From Bacillota bacterium (lineage in GTDB: Bacteria; Bacillota; Clostridia; Acetivibrionales; DTU013): 64,000 nt of DNA. The DNA lies in contig JAEZCO010000026.1 of NCBI GenBank assembly GCA_023433505.1, forward strand, positions 1 through 64,000. Reading direction: 5' to 3'. Numbering within the stretch: position 1 is the stretch's first letter; each line of letters starts with the position of its first letter. Positions 1 to 9,183 of the stretch are shown here, in pieces. Below the pieces are notes generated by a model. It was not told where the DNA came from. It did no database searches and was given only the letters and a program-made list of their open reading frames with translations. The position numbers and the translations under genes are program-made.

Positions 1-305
1 GTCCAGGCTCGTTCAGAATACTACATCGCTCATTATGAAATATTATTTTAACTGATATGAGCGATGTAGTACTCAATGCGGGCGCTTGTCATTCGCCATC
101 CCTGGCTCAAAGACAAGCGTCTTCGGCATCCGTGCCGAAGGGTCACGGGTATTCCTCTGGGGTCCGCATTCGAACTTCGCCTGGACAAACAGCCTGCAGC
201 CATGACTCCACATGACGCATTTATTCGCAGCCATGCCCACCCATTTAGCTTTACTGTGATAGAAGAACCTCTCTTTTTGCACAGGCAGGCAATCATCTGT
301 ATTTT
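1..305 (-). ncRNA. Structured ncRNA candidate (possibly raiA/SAR-type)
   Basis: Reading the minus strand, several nested pairings are directly visible. Bases 179-186 (GCCTGGAC on plus) pair with 1-8 (GTCCAGGC) and enclose everything else. A perfect 8-bp hairpin with tetraloop lies at 121-140. An 8-bp helix 83-90/112-119 encloses a small hairpin at 95-106. A 15-bp helix joins 19-33 to 57-71. The region is GC-rich against very AT-rich flanks. A minus-strand promoter-like TTGATA/TGATAAT pair lies upstream around 360-385. Overlapping frames are open on both strands but have no SD and look like conserved-RNA artefacts. The size, density of helices and long-range closing stem suggest one of the large clostridial RNAs such as raiA (SAR) RNA; that family assignment is memory-based inference. 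The RNA may run past position 1. Confidence 0.55.
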
Positions 306-582
306 AATTATATAGCTTAATTAAGTAGTATGATAAACAAATATCATAAATATGTTCATTATCATGTTACGGTTGTATAATTATCAACTAGAAATATGTG
401 GTAATATATATTTTTTAGTAGTATCATATGTATAAAGTTAATTCACGATAATTATAAAATACAATGAATAATTGTTTAAGATAAAAATTGTATGCGTGAG
501 GAGTATTTAGCTTACCTTAAGAAAAGATGGAATACATCCACTTAAATAGAGAAAAATAAGGTTTAGGCTGATTGTAAACAAC
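306..582. other. AT-rich intergenic region
   Basis: Very AT-rich, no credible gene. It should carry the promoter of the minus-strand RNA locus (near 360-385) and the promoter of the downstream MBL-fold gene. A GTGAGGAG stretch near 496-503 resembles an SD but is not followed by a usable ORF. Confidence 0.5.
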
Positions 583-1431
583 ATGAAACTTAACTATTTC
601 TTTTCATGGGAACTGATAGAATCTGGTATTATTAGAATCACTGGAGCCGGAAATGAATTAATGTATTTGATTGTAGGAAGCAAAATGGCAGCTCTGATCG
701 ATACAGGATCAGGTGTAGGGAATATAAAGGAATATGCGGAGAAGTTGACGAAACTTCCTACTATTGTTATATTGACCCATGCGCATATTGACCATTCGGC
801 TGGAGCTTTTTATTTTAATGATGTTTATTTAAATGAACATGATGCTAAATTGTTGGATTTGGAGTTTAGCGAAGAAGAATGTAGACTAATGTATCAGGGG
901 ATTAAAGGCTTCGTAGCCGGAACAAACAAAGAACTTGCAATTCATTTGCATGAGAAGGATATGGTCAAACCTTATCATAAGAATTTTCTGCCTCTCTCAG
1001 AAGGAGATAAGTTTGAGCTTGGAGGGCTGACACTCGAGATAATAGAATGCCCTGGGCATACTAAAGGAAGTGTAGTAGTTTTAATTAAGGAACAAAGAGC
1101 CATCATCTTTGGTGATTCCTGCAATCCATTCGTATGGCTATTTTTACCCGAATCTACAGGTGTCGCTGAATACAAAAATTCATTATTAAGGATCAAGACA
1201 AGAGAAGAAGAGTATGATAAGGTATATCTCTCTCATGCACCCAAGGATTCTGCCAAGGAGATATTGGATGAAGTAATACATATTTGTGACCTGATATTAG
1301 ATGGTAAATCAGATGATATCCCATATTCAGTACCTAATATGAATGATGGATATATTGCAAAAAAAGTAAAGTCTGAGAATAATAATTTAAGGGAAGATGG
1401 TAAAATAGGAAATATCGTTTATAAGAAATAA
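583..1431 (+). CDS. MBL-fold metallo-hydrolase
   Basis: Predicted cytoplasmic metallo-beta-lactamase-fold hydrolase of 282 residues. The metal-binding signature HAHIDH is at residues 66-71, the third-strand histidine is in PGHTKGS (H159), the bridging aspartate is in FGDSC (D178) and a late histidine in LSHAPKD completes the usual dinuclear site. These residues all look intact, so an active zinc hydrolase is likely. The superfamily covers glyoxalase II, lactonases and many others, and the substrate cannot be named from sequence. No signal peptide or extra domain is seen. The SD is weak (AAGG about 24 nt upstream), so the exact start is uncertain; Met28 is an alternative. It stands alone, with AT-rich flanks. 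Confidence 0.85.
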   Translation: MKLNYFFSWELIESGIIRITGAGNELMYLIVGSKMAALIDTGSGVGNIKEYAEKLTKLPTIVILTHAHIDHSAGAFYFNDVYLNEHDAKLLDLEFSEEECRLMYQGIKGFVAGTNKELAIHLHEKDMVKPYHKNFLPLSEGDKFELGGLTLEIIECPGHTKGSVVVLIKEQRAIIFGDSCNPFVWLFLPESTGVAEYKNSLLRIKTREEEYDKVYLSHAPKDSAKEILDEVIHICDLILDGKSDDIPYSVPNMNDGYIAKKVKSENNNLREDGKIGNIVYKK

Positions 1432-1664
1432 TTATGTATTTTTATACATTCTTTTATTAATTAAGCTTAATAAGCAAATATATTAGATTTATAATCTTTA
1501 TCATTATTGAATTCTTTCACTTTATTTCTTTTCAAAATGTGAACTGGAACAAATCTATATACTTTCTTCATTTGGATAAACATGGTATTATTAATGTGAA
1601 CCTTTAGTTAGTAATGGTAGGATAATGTGAAATTATTTAATTATGAGTAGTTGCATAAAAGTCT

Positions 1665-1702
1665 GAGATTGCCGCGTTTCACTTCGTTCCACTCGCAATG
1701 AC
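1665..1702. repeat. Dispersed palindromic repeat, half copy
   Basis: GAGATTGCCGCG ... CTCGCAATGACA matches the right half of the complete element at 28841-28940 and is related to the core of 19923-20085. This is a truncated copy of a genome-wide MITE/REP-like repeat. The surrounding 1432-1818 has no gene. Confidence 0.7.
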
Positions 1703-1818
1703 AAGTGGTTATTTCACATTCTTTATATTATGTGCATTCGAATATAACCATTTATTATCTTGTTATTGATAGCTATATGGAATAAGATGTTTTTAGAGTA
1801 GTGACAGGAGTGGGGTAG

Positions 1819-2666
1819 ATGGAAATAAAAATGCTTTCTACATTTGAGAAAGCAAAAGAATATTTAAAGGCTGCCGAGCAGAATGGCTTTGGCAAACAAA
1901 ATTTGTGGCAAAAATATATGATAGACCCATTTTTGGGTAGAAATTTCTCAATGGGCTCCATTTGATATGAGTTATATGAAACCAGTAAACATACAGAATA
2001 TTGATGATCTAAAAGAACAACTTTCGCTCTTATCTGCTGTTCTATTGAGGAACTACATAGCAGATTTACTGAGATTACAAAGACACTTCCCAAAGACGAC
2101 GATGATCCTATGATTGTAGCATTATACCCATTATGTAACAGCAATACAATCGTTAAGGAGCGGCAAAATGGGGTGGTAGGCGCATGTGTATTTGGTAACA
2201 TTATAATCAATATAAATCCGCTTGCTGAAGACTATCAAGATTGGATTCCATACGTTTTTGCACATGAATATCACCATAGCGTTTGGGGGTATAACTGGTT
2301 CGTCATAAAAGGTGGGCAAGGTCTTGAAGGTTCATTTCTTGAATATATGCTTAATGAAGGTCAAGCCGACGCTTTTGCCGAGAGTTTATTTCCGCAATTA
2401 CTCCTCAGTGGAACCAATCGCTTGATAGAAATACCGAATCGCAACTTTGGGAAAAGGTAAAACCAATACTTTTAAGTAAAGACCAAGAAATACATTCAAA
2501 ATATATGTTTGGTGATGAAAGCGAAGGATTACCATTTAGTGTGGGTTATTCTTTAGGGCGAACAATTATTGGAGATTATTTACACAAACACCCGGACATA
2601 TCGTTTTCAGACTTAATCAATGTTCCTGCCAAAAAGATTTTGCAGGAAAGTCGTTTTAGCCTTTAA
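1819..2666 (+). pseudogene. DUF2268-type putative Zn-protease, frameshifted
   Basis: Decayed gene for a DUF2268-like (YjaZ-type) predicted zinc protease. The zinc motif HEYHH and the downstream glutamate in NEGQADAFAE, characteristic of this family, are encoded around 2263-2380. The reading frame is broken: the start at ATG 1819 runs to a stop at 1963; similarity continues in another frame (QWAPFDMSY...) to about 2035, returns to the first frame (SIEELHSRF...DDPMIVALYPL...) and shifts again near 2400 to finish (WEKVKPILLSKDQ...) at 2666. At least three indels are needed to restore it. Either a true pseudogene or local sequencing error; neighbours are intact, which favours decay. An SD-like GGGG precedes the start. 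Confidence 0.7.
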
Positions 2667-2774
2667 TTCTGATAATAAGCTTAACGTAATAAACGGCTAA
2701 ATTTCAAGCAATGTAGCAAGTTTATATAATATTTGGTGGCGTTATAATAAATAAAATCGAAAGGGTGTTATCAT

Positions 2775-3269
2775 ATGAAAATAATTAACTTATCTCTTTT
2801 TGATATATCTTTCTCATCAAAGCCGCTCGTTGTGGGTGGCCTTGCAATGGAATATTATGGGTTACGTAAATGCGGAGATGACATCGACCTTATTATCTCA
2901 AACAAGGATTATCAAATATTAGCAAATAAATATCCGGAGTACAAGATAGATACATGGGGAGATTTGGGTATCAGATTCAACCGATATGAGTTACTCATAA
3001 GTATATCACGATTGGATTATAATTTCTATTCAGAAGGTGCATTTGAATATGAGAAATATAAAGTATTATCTTTTGATAAATTATTCTTTATGACTGCTGC
3101 TGCTGTAAGGAGTGAGCCCGAAGTTCAAAAACGTGTTGATGATTTCGGATTGGCAATTGGATATTATTATGATAAGTACCGCAACCACGAATATGTGGAA
3201 AATGCAAAGTTACATGAGGCATCATATTTATACGCGCCAGATGGAACAATTTTCGGCGATAAGTATTAA
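2775..3269 (+). CDS. Nucleotidyltransferase-like protein
   Basis: 164-residue protein with the pattern VGGLAMEYYGLRKCGDDIDLII near residues 20-42, which resembles the GG...D(I/V)D core of minimal nucleotidyltransferases such as the AbiEii/MNT group. The family normally has G-[GS] followed by DxD; here CGDDIDLII supplies the acidic pair. The rest is unassigned, with the C-terminus (residues 110-164) helical and charged. A good SD (AAAGGGTG) ends 7-9 nt before the ATG. No partner toxin or antitoxin gene is adjacent, since the upstream gene is a pseudogene. Function could be a stand-alone antitoxin-like or aminoglycoside adenylyltransferase-like protein; not resolved. Confidence 0.65.
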   Translation: MKIINLSLFDISFSSKPLVVGGLAMEYYGLRKCGDDIDLIISNKDYQILANKYPEYKIDTWGDLGIRFNRYELLISISRLDYNFYSEGAFEYEKYKVLSFDKLFFMTAAAVRSEPEVQKRVDDFGLAIGYYYDKYRNHEYVENAKLHEASYLYAPDGTIFGDKY

Positions 3270-3503
3270 TCTGCAAATACGGTAAAAGCATTTGTAGTAT
3301 CAAGATTACTGCATAACATATATAAAAACGTAACTGCAAAAACAAATCTATATATTTTCCGATCATAAAATCCGGCAAGAAATGAGGACCGGTGAAAATA
3401 TAACTCCCCGTATACGTTTTTAAAATGATTCAGACCTATCGCAGCCGTCATTATCCAAAACACGGAAAGCGGTCTTCCCGGTCCTCCGATCCCCGAAACA
3501 GGC

Positions 3504-3532
3504 AATGCAGGGAAGGGGCCTTTCCCTGCATT
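3504..3532 (-). terminator. Hairpin after beta-helix gene
   Basis: Perfect 11-bp stem AATGCAGGGAA/TTCCCTGCATT with a 7-nt loop, located 20 bases beyond the stop of the minus-strand gene ending at 3553. No T-run follows, so it may be an mRNA 3'-end stabiliser rather than a full intrinsic terminator. The rest of 3270-3552 shows no gene. Confidence 0.5.
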
Positions 3533-3552
3533 GACCTGCTGCGGCTATGAAA

Positions 3553-5781
3553 TCAGTTCAGGCTAAAGTCATCCGCATAGATGTATCCGTTTCCTTCGCT
3601 CCCTTCCTTCCATATGTAAATCTGTAAATTTACAGTTCCTTGAGGTGCCGTAAAGGAAACGGACTTTTTCGTGTAGGCGGTACCATTGAATGCCAGCTCA
3701 TACTTCTGCAAAACATTCGCATTGGCATCCAGGCAGTCCACCCCTATATATCCCGTTACTCCGGAGCCGCTGACTTTCCCCCATGCGCTGAAGGAATAGG
3801 CATTTCCGGGAGTACCGCTTATGAGTTGACCTCTTCCGCCATCCCCGGTTCCTGTTTTTGAAGAAGAAGTCCCGCTATGTGCGTTATTCGCAACCACGGT
3901 GGAGTTTCCCCAGTCCTCCCAGGCCGTAGTACCGGATTCGAAGCCCGGATTCTGTATGAGATTCACCGATGCCGTTTGCGTTGTGGCGGTCACGGCAGTA
4001 CTCCATGCACTCGTTCCGGCGCTGTTCTTTGATCTCACCTGATAGCTGTGAGTGGTACCTTCCGTCAGACCTGTATGTGCATAAGGGTTGGCCGTTTCAC
4101 TGACGGTAGTTCCGTCAATAAGCAGATCATGGCCTGTTGCATCCGATACTGCGTTCCACGATACGTTTATCTGGGAAGTACCGGACGCTGCCGCTTGCAG
4201 GCCTGTGGGCACAGCCGGAACTGTGGCGGCCGTACCCGAATATTCACCTGCGCCTCTGTCTGCGGCAGTTCCCTGAGGCACTATATTTCCCCAGTAATCC
4301 TTTCCGCCATTGCCAGATATCGCTTTCCCCGAATTTATACAGGGAGAGCCTGCCTTTATCATGTATCCCGCCACGCTGCCGATTCCTGTCCCCCCGCTGC
4401 CCGGATTTGCAAGCAAGGGATCGGAAGTCAGCTTATGTGCATCACTTGGCTCGCCAGACGGATGGTTTCCATAAAATACATTGTAGTCAAAGGTCCTGTT
4501 GGTGCCCGATCCAAAGGAATACCCTCCGCTGCCCTGATTGTAAAATATGTTGTTGTATGCATACAGCCCGTTGTACCATGCTCCTGAAGGGCTGCTTTCA
4601 CATTGGAACATCTTTGTATTCATCCCTGATTTAACATAAAAAGTATTGTTATAGACGGTGGTATTGCTGGAATCACCGCAGAGATAGAAAATCCTTAACT
4701 TATCATTCTGGCTTATGTTATAGCGCACAACGGAATCATACGCACGGTAACCGTCATCTCCGGATCCGCCCCATACCAGCATGAAGCCCCCTCCGTTATC
4801 ATGGCTGTAATTGTATTGATAAACAGTCCCACGGTTCTCGCCGTCACAGTCCCATGCCGTACCGTCGTCACCCTCAGGCGTGGGCTTTGTCCCATAGGCC
4901 TCATTGTATTGAAAGACCGCATTGCTGCAGCCCCAAGGCCATATGGCACAGGCATACCCATCCGTATAATTGTAGGCTCTTGCATTTGCATTAATGCTTA
5001 TATTGTATTCAACCAAAGGGCTTTCAGAGATATAGCATATGATCGCGTCCCCGCCGGCAGATTCAACCGTATTGTTTCGGACGATGACATTGGTGGACTT
5101 GGCAGTCCCTCCTGCCTGGCATGCAACGATCCCGCTGCGGTCGGTATTTTTTACATAACAGCCTTCCACCAGGAAGTCATTGTATCTGGCTCCGTTCGGA
5201 TTGACAGAAATGATGCCCCCCGTTGCCTTCCCCTCATCGGAAAAGGTAAGTACGCCTTTTACGTCATGTACGTTCAGGTTCTTCAAATAAATATGGTTTA
5301 TAACCCCGCTGCTGTTTGTTGCTTCAATCAGGACACCCTGCCTGGTACCGGCAGAGGATGCATTGTTTGTAACCTCAAGATTGCTGATTTCCCAATACTG
5401 TTGGTTTACAAGATGCACCGCCGATGATTTTGACGCACCGCTGCCCGCGATAATGGGCTTATTGCCGGTACCGTACATATCAATGGAGATGGGCGAACCG
5501 GACGCACCCGACCCTAATGGATGCAGTTCTCCGGACCATGAGCCGCCTGCCTTGAAAAGTATTTTGTCTCCCGCCGTGAAGGTTGTGCCGTTAACCTTGG
5601 ACAGGGTTTTCCATGCCGTCCCCGTACCGGTACCATTGTTGCTGTCATTTCCGCTGGCTGAGTCCACATAATACGTCGTTCCTGCTGCCAGAGTGGTTGA
5701 AGGCGCCACAGCAATGATACCCGCTATCATCACAAGGGCCATAACAAAGGCAGCTACTTTCCTTTTACCGATTTTCAACAT
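3553..5781 (-). CDS. Secreted beta-helix protein with FnIII and CBM domains
   Basis: 742-residue secreted protein. Residues 1-32 form a signal peptide (basic start, hydrophobic core, ending near LAA). Residues about 33-505 form a right-handed parallel beta-helix of the pectate-lyase-like type: TTYYVDS-ASGNDSNNGTG start, many NNT/YN turns, and acidic clusters (EGDDGTAWDCDGEN) that could bind calcium as in polysaccharide lyases. Residues about 519-602 are a fibronectin type III module. Residues about 604-742 (NLIQNPGFESG...YADDFSLN) are a CBM4/9-type carbohydrate-binding jelly roll. Probably a lyase or glycosidase acting on pectin or hemicellulose outside the cell; the substrate is inferred. 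It is paralogous to the gene at 7177-9183, and an AraC regulator sits between them. Confidence 0.85.
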   Translation of the reverse strand: MLKIGKRKVAAFVMALVMIAGIIAVAPSTTLAAGTTYYVDSASGNDSNNGTGTGTAWKTLSKVNGTTFTAGDKILFKAGGSWSGELHPLGSGASGSPISIDMYGTGNKPIIAGSGASKSSAVHLVNQQYWEISNLEVTNNASSAGTRQGVLIEATNSSGVINHIYLKNLNVHDVKGVLTFSDEGKATGGIISVNPNGARYNDFLVEGCYVKNTDRSGIVACQAGGTAKSTNVIVRNNTVESAGGDAIICYISESPLVEYNISINANARAYNYTDGYACAIWPWGCSNAVFQYNEAYGTKPTPEGDDGTAWDCDGENRGTVYQYNYSHDNGGGFMLVWGGSGDDGYRAYDSVVRYNISQNDKLRIFYLCGDSSNTTVYNNTFYVKSGMNTKMFQCESSPSGAWYNGLYAYNNIFYNQGSGGYSFGSGTNRTFDYNVFYGNHPSGEPSDAHKLTSDPLLANPGSGGTGIGSVAGYMIKAGSPCINSGKAISGNGGKDYWGNIVPQGTAADRGAGEYSGTAATVPAVPTGLQAAASGTSQINVSWNAVSDATGHDLLIDGTTVSETANPYAHTGLTEGTTHSYQVRSKNSAGTSAWSTAVTATTQTASVNLIQNPGFESGTTAWEDWGNSTVVANNAHSGTSSSKTGTGDGGRGQLISGTPGNAYSFSAWGKVSGSGVTGYIGVDCLDANANVLQKYELAFNGTAYTKKSVSFTAPQGTVNLQIYIWKEGSEGNGYIYADDFSLN

Positions 5782-5956
5782 AGATATACCTCCAGTTTTT
5801 ATTTTTCATGGAAGAGCGAGCTTCCATAGGTGAAACAGTAATAAAAGTAAATTAATCGTATAATTTCTGGATAATATAAAAAATAAGAAAAAACGGAGTA
5901 CTCTCGTATCTAATGATAAGAAAGTATCCGTTTTCCCTCTTTACATATATTACAAA

Positions 5957-6862
5957 CTAATTTATATATTCTCGAAATACCCTGAAGTCCTTAGGAAGCT
6001 TTCCGGTAAACTTTTTAAAGCAGTTGATAAAGTGAGGCAGGCTGAAAAATCCGCAATCCGCGGCAATGTCGATTATTTTATTGTCCGTCTGGAGTAAAAG
6101 CTGGGTTGCCCGGGCAATCCGTACTTTATTGAGATATTCGATGGGCGTGGCGCCCACAGATTTTTTAAAAACAAGGCTGAAATTGGATGTACCCATATTG
6201 GCGACGAAAGCAAGCTCCTCCAACGTTATTTTTTTGTCATAATTTTCTTTGATATATTCAAATACCGGAAGTAACAGGTAATAGTTCTTTACCTTGCTGC
6301 TTTCCTCGTTGCTGTGCTCGAAACTGAAACACCGCCGCAAAGTTGCCGTCAGCTTCATGAGGGCGGCCTTAACGACCAGCTTGTAGCCCTCCTCCTTATG
6401 ATCATTCTCGGTGAAAATCTCCTTTATAATGTCCACCAACAGGTCATAATGCTTATTGGAAGGCGTAATTTTATGGTTCAGCCTCTTCCTGATTTCCCGT
6501 ATCGTTTGCAGGCTGTCCATCTCAAAAGTGTATCCCGCACCGTTCCAGAGCAAGGTAGGCTTAAACAGGGCTACCTGCATGATTACATCCTTATCATTGT
6601 AGGCAAGATGGACTTCATTATCGTTTATGATGAAAATATCTCCCGCCTGGAAGGAATAGTCGTTTCCATCAATCAGATAGCTTCCTGTCCCCCGTTTGAC
6701 ATAGCATATTTCTATATGGTTGTGGTAATGCAGCATGATACTTGATTTATCAATACCCAGGGTTTCACCGGTAATGATGGGGAAATCTTCCTCCTCATCA
6801 TCCTCGTCGTAGGCAAGCTCCCTGTACTTGATCTTTGTATAGATCCTTTTCTTCAATTGCAT
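5957..6862 (-). CDS. AraC-family regulator with cupin sensor domain
   Basis: 301-residue transcription factor: an N-terminal cupin-like ligand domain (H-x-H in MLHYHNHIEICYV, about residues 45-55) and two AraC-type helix-turn-helix motifs at the C-terminus (ITLEELAFVANMGTSNFSLVFKKSVGATPIEYLNKVRIARATQLLL, then IIDIAADCGFFSLPHFINCFKKFTGKLPKDF). I start it at the ATG at 6862, because GGAGGG lies 7 nt upstream; the ATG at 6877 has that SD inside the coding part. It lies between two beta-helix polysaccharide-degradation genes, so it probably senses a released sugar and activates them. A strongly acidic stretch (DEDDEEED) near residue 20 is unusual. Confidence 0.9.
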   Translation of the reverse strand: MQLKKRIYTKIKYRELAYDEDDEEEDFPIITGETLGIDKSSIMLHYHNHIEICYVKRGTGSYLIDGNDYSFQAGDIFIINDNEVHLAYNDKDVIMQVALFKPTLLWNGAGYTFEMDSLQTIREIRKRLNHKITPSNKHYDLLVDIIKEIFTENDHKEEGYKLVVKAALMKLTATLRRCFSFEHSNEESSKVKNYYLLLPVFEYIKENYDKKITLEELAFVANMGTSNFSLVFKKSVGATPIEYLNKVRIARATQLLLQTDNKIIDIAADCGFFSLPHFINCFKKFTGKLPKDFRVFREYIN

Positions 6863-7011
6863 CCGCTGTCCCTCCATCGATAAGACTGTATCTCTCAGGA
6901 AAGCCCCGTGTGGAAATAAATACGGCCATTCTCATCCATTATTTACATTATTCCACAGCCGTTACTATAAGTTTATCATCAGAACCCATGTCTTTCAACA
7001 GAATTTTCAAG

Positions 7012-7053
7012 GTGTCAGGGGGACAGATGCATCGACACCTTCCCCCCTGACAC
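7012..7053. repeat. Inverted repeat of the GTGTCAGGGGGAC type
   Basis: Arms GTGTCAGGGGG (7012-7022) and CCCCCTGACAC (7043-7053) form an 11-bp stem. It resembles the dispersed GTGTCAGG...GACGG...TGACAC hairpins of Clostridia; a related copy is at 28722-28746. It lies in the divergent regulator/beta-helix spacer (6863-7176), where promoters of both genes must also sit. Confidence 0.6.
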
Positions 7054-7176
7054 CCCCGTCCCCTCTAACACCTTCGAGAATATGTAAATTAGTTTGTGAT
7101 ATATATAAAGCCAATACCGCAGGTTACCATATATTTTATAAGTATACCACGCTGAATGACTTTGGGAGGGAAGGCC

Positions 7177-9183
7177 TTGAAAAATTACATTTATAAAAAG
7201 GTGCATATCATTTTGGCAGCTGTCTTCATGATGGCGGGCTTTATACCTGCAGTAGCCGTCAATGGCTATGAAGCCGGGACAACTTACTACGTGGACTCTG
7301 TAAAAGGAAAGGACACCAACAAAGGCACCGGCAGCAGCAAACCGTGGAAATCCTTGTCCAAGGTAAACGGCACAACTTTTGCAGCGGGTGATAAAATCCT
7401 GTTCAAAGCGGGCTCGAGCTGGACGGGGACCTTGCACCCCCTGGGCTCCGGGAAGCCCGGTTTGCCCATCGCCATCGGGAAGTACGGCAAAGGGAAAAAG
7501 CCGGTAATCAACGGCGGTGGAGCTGCCAGCGCAGTTTACTTGTCCGGCCAGAGCCATTGGGAGATCGACAGCCTTGAGGTCACCAACAACGCAGCGTCGG
7601 AGGGGGATCGCAGAGGAATTTTCATCAACGCCAGAAATGGAACCACCGAGCATATTTATATAAAAAATTGCTATATCCATAACGTAAGGGGAAATAACGA
7701 TTTCAGTACGGGTAAATTGACCGGAGGGATCATCTTATACGGTGATAATGCCAGCAATACAAAATACAATGACATCCTCATCGAAGGAAATACCATTGAC
7801 CGGTGCGACAGGACAGGGATATTGGCCGTAGAGTCCTGCGGCAGCTATTCCACCAAGGTGGTGGTCAGGAGCAATGCCATAAACTACCCCGGCGGTGACG
7901 GAATTATCATGCTTTTGTGCACAAATCCTTTGATCGAATACAATGTATGCAACACCTCCGATGCCGTAAGCAAGGGCGTCTCCTGTGCAATATGGCCCTA
8001 TTCGTGCAACGGTGCCATCTTTCAGTACAATGAAGCCTATAATTCAAAGCTGTCAGAAGACTTTGACGACGGTCAGGCATGGGATGTGGACGGCAATAAC
8101 AAGAATACCGTCTACCAGTATAATTACAGCCATGATAATGAAGGCGGCGCATTGCTTGTCTGTTCAAACCAAAGCTGTCCCTCCGATAATTCCACTATCC
8201 GCTACAACATAAGCCAGAATGACGCAGGCCGTATAATAACCTTGACAGGCCCATCGACAAACACCTACTTTTATAACAATACGATTTTCCTGGGTCCAAA
8301 AATGAAAACCGAAATCATTGAAGCCCAGGATTATGAGGGCTGGCATGACGGGTTCAGCGCCTATAACAATCTATTTTATAATTTAGGCAGCGGCGGCTAT
8401 TATCTGGAGAAGAGCACAAAAAACGTCTTTGACTATAATGTCTTCTATGGTAAACATCCATCCACCGAACCCATGGATAACCACAAAATAATTACAGACC
8501 CCGGGCTTGTAAAACCCGGCACCGGCAGCATAGGAAGGCATACCCTTGAAGGGTACAAATTGAAAGCCGGGTCCCCCTGCATCGATTCCGGCATTACGAT
8601 ATCAAACAGCGGAGGGAAGGACTTCTGGGGCAATGCAGCTCCGCAGGGGATGTCAACGGACAGAGGCGCTTATGAATACGCAAGCAGTCTGAAAGCGGAC
8701 GGCACGAGGCCTGTAATAACCCTGGAACCCTCTCCCGCAACCAGCCAGGATGATCTGAAAATATACGGTGTCAATCTTGCCGGAGGGAAGGAGGCAAAAG
8801 CTTCCAGCATTGAAGAGGAAAGCATGGATGCGGCAAAAGCCGTTGATGGCGACGCTTCGTCAAGATGGGCAAGCACGGAAGGCGGCGGAGACGTCTCTGA
8901 ATGGGTAAGCGTGGATCTGGGAAGTGTGAAGACCATCAACACGGTCATCGTAAAATGGGAAAACGCTTTTGCAAAAGCGTATAAGCTCCAGGTATCCACC
9001 GATGGCACAGTCTATAAGGATGTAGCCGTAGTTGCAGACGGTAAAAAAGTGTCCGCGGATGTCAGGACCTTCCCGGATATTTCCGCAAGGTACGTAAGAA
9101 TTTATTGCACGCAAAAAGCAGATGCGGATTGGGGATATTCGATCTATGAGCTTGAAGTATACAATACGGATAAACAAAACTAA
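7177..9183 (+). CDS. Secreted beta-helix protein with F5/8 type C domain
   Basis: 668-residue secreted protein, paralog of the 3553-5781 product. TTG 7177 is chosen as the start because GGGAGG precedes it by 7 nt; an in-frame ATG at 7156 lies upstream of that SD. The signal peptide is residues 1-30. The beta-helix core spans about residues 30-510 and shares with its paralog the blocks TTYYVDS, WKSLSKVNGTTF-AGDKILFKAG, HWEI-SLEVTNNA, FQYNEAY and TVYQYNYSHDN. The C-terminus (about 540-665; ASSIEEESMDAAKAVDGDASSRWAS...YVRIYC) is a discoidin/F5-8C carbohydrate-binding module (CBM32-like) instead of the FnIII-CBM of the paralog. Likely a lyase or hydrolase on plant cell-wall polysaccharide. Its 3' end overlaps the start of the next gene. 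Confidence 0.85.
   Translation: MKNYIYKKVHIILAAVFMMAGFIPAVAVNGYEAGTTYYVDSVKGKDTNKGTGSSKPWKSLSKVNGTTFAAGDKILFKAGSSWTGTLHPLGSGKPGLPIAIGKYGKGKKPVINGGGAASAVYLSGQSHWEIDSLEVTNNAASEGDRRGIFINARNGTTEHIYIKNCYIHNVRGNNDFSTGKLTGGIILYGDNASNTKYNDILIEGNTIDRCDRTGILAVESCGSYSTKVVVRSNAINYPGGDGIIMLLCTNPLIEYNVCNTSDAVSKGVSCAIWPYSCNGAIFQYNEAYNSKLSEDFDDGQAWDVDGNNKNTVYQYNYSHDNEGGALLVCSNQSCPSDNSTIRYNISQNDAGRIITLTGPSTNTYFYNNTIFLGPKMKTEIIEAQDYEGWHDGFSAYNNLFYNLGSGGYYLEKSTKNVFDYNVFYGKHPSTEPMDNHKIITDPGLVKPGTGSIGRHTLEGYKLKAGSPCIDSGITISNSGGKDFWGNAAPQGMSTDRGAYEYASSLKADGTRPVITLEPSPATSQDDLKIYGVNLAGGKEAKASSIEEESMDAAKAVDGDASSRWASTEGGGDVSEWVSVDLGSVKTINTVIVKWENAFAKAYKLQVSTDGTVYKDVAVVADGKKVSADVRTFPDISARYVRIYCTQKADADWGYSIYELEVYNTDKQN

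Noticed and set aside
48..315. Short open frames on both strands of the left-edge structured region
   Set aside because: No ribosome binding sites, overlapping opposite frames, and the sequence is explained by nested RNA helices.
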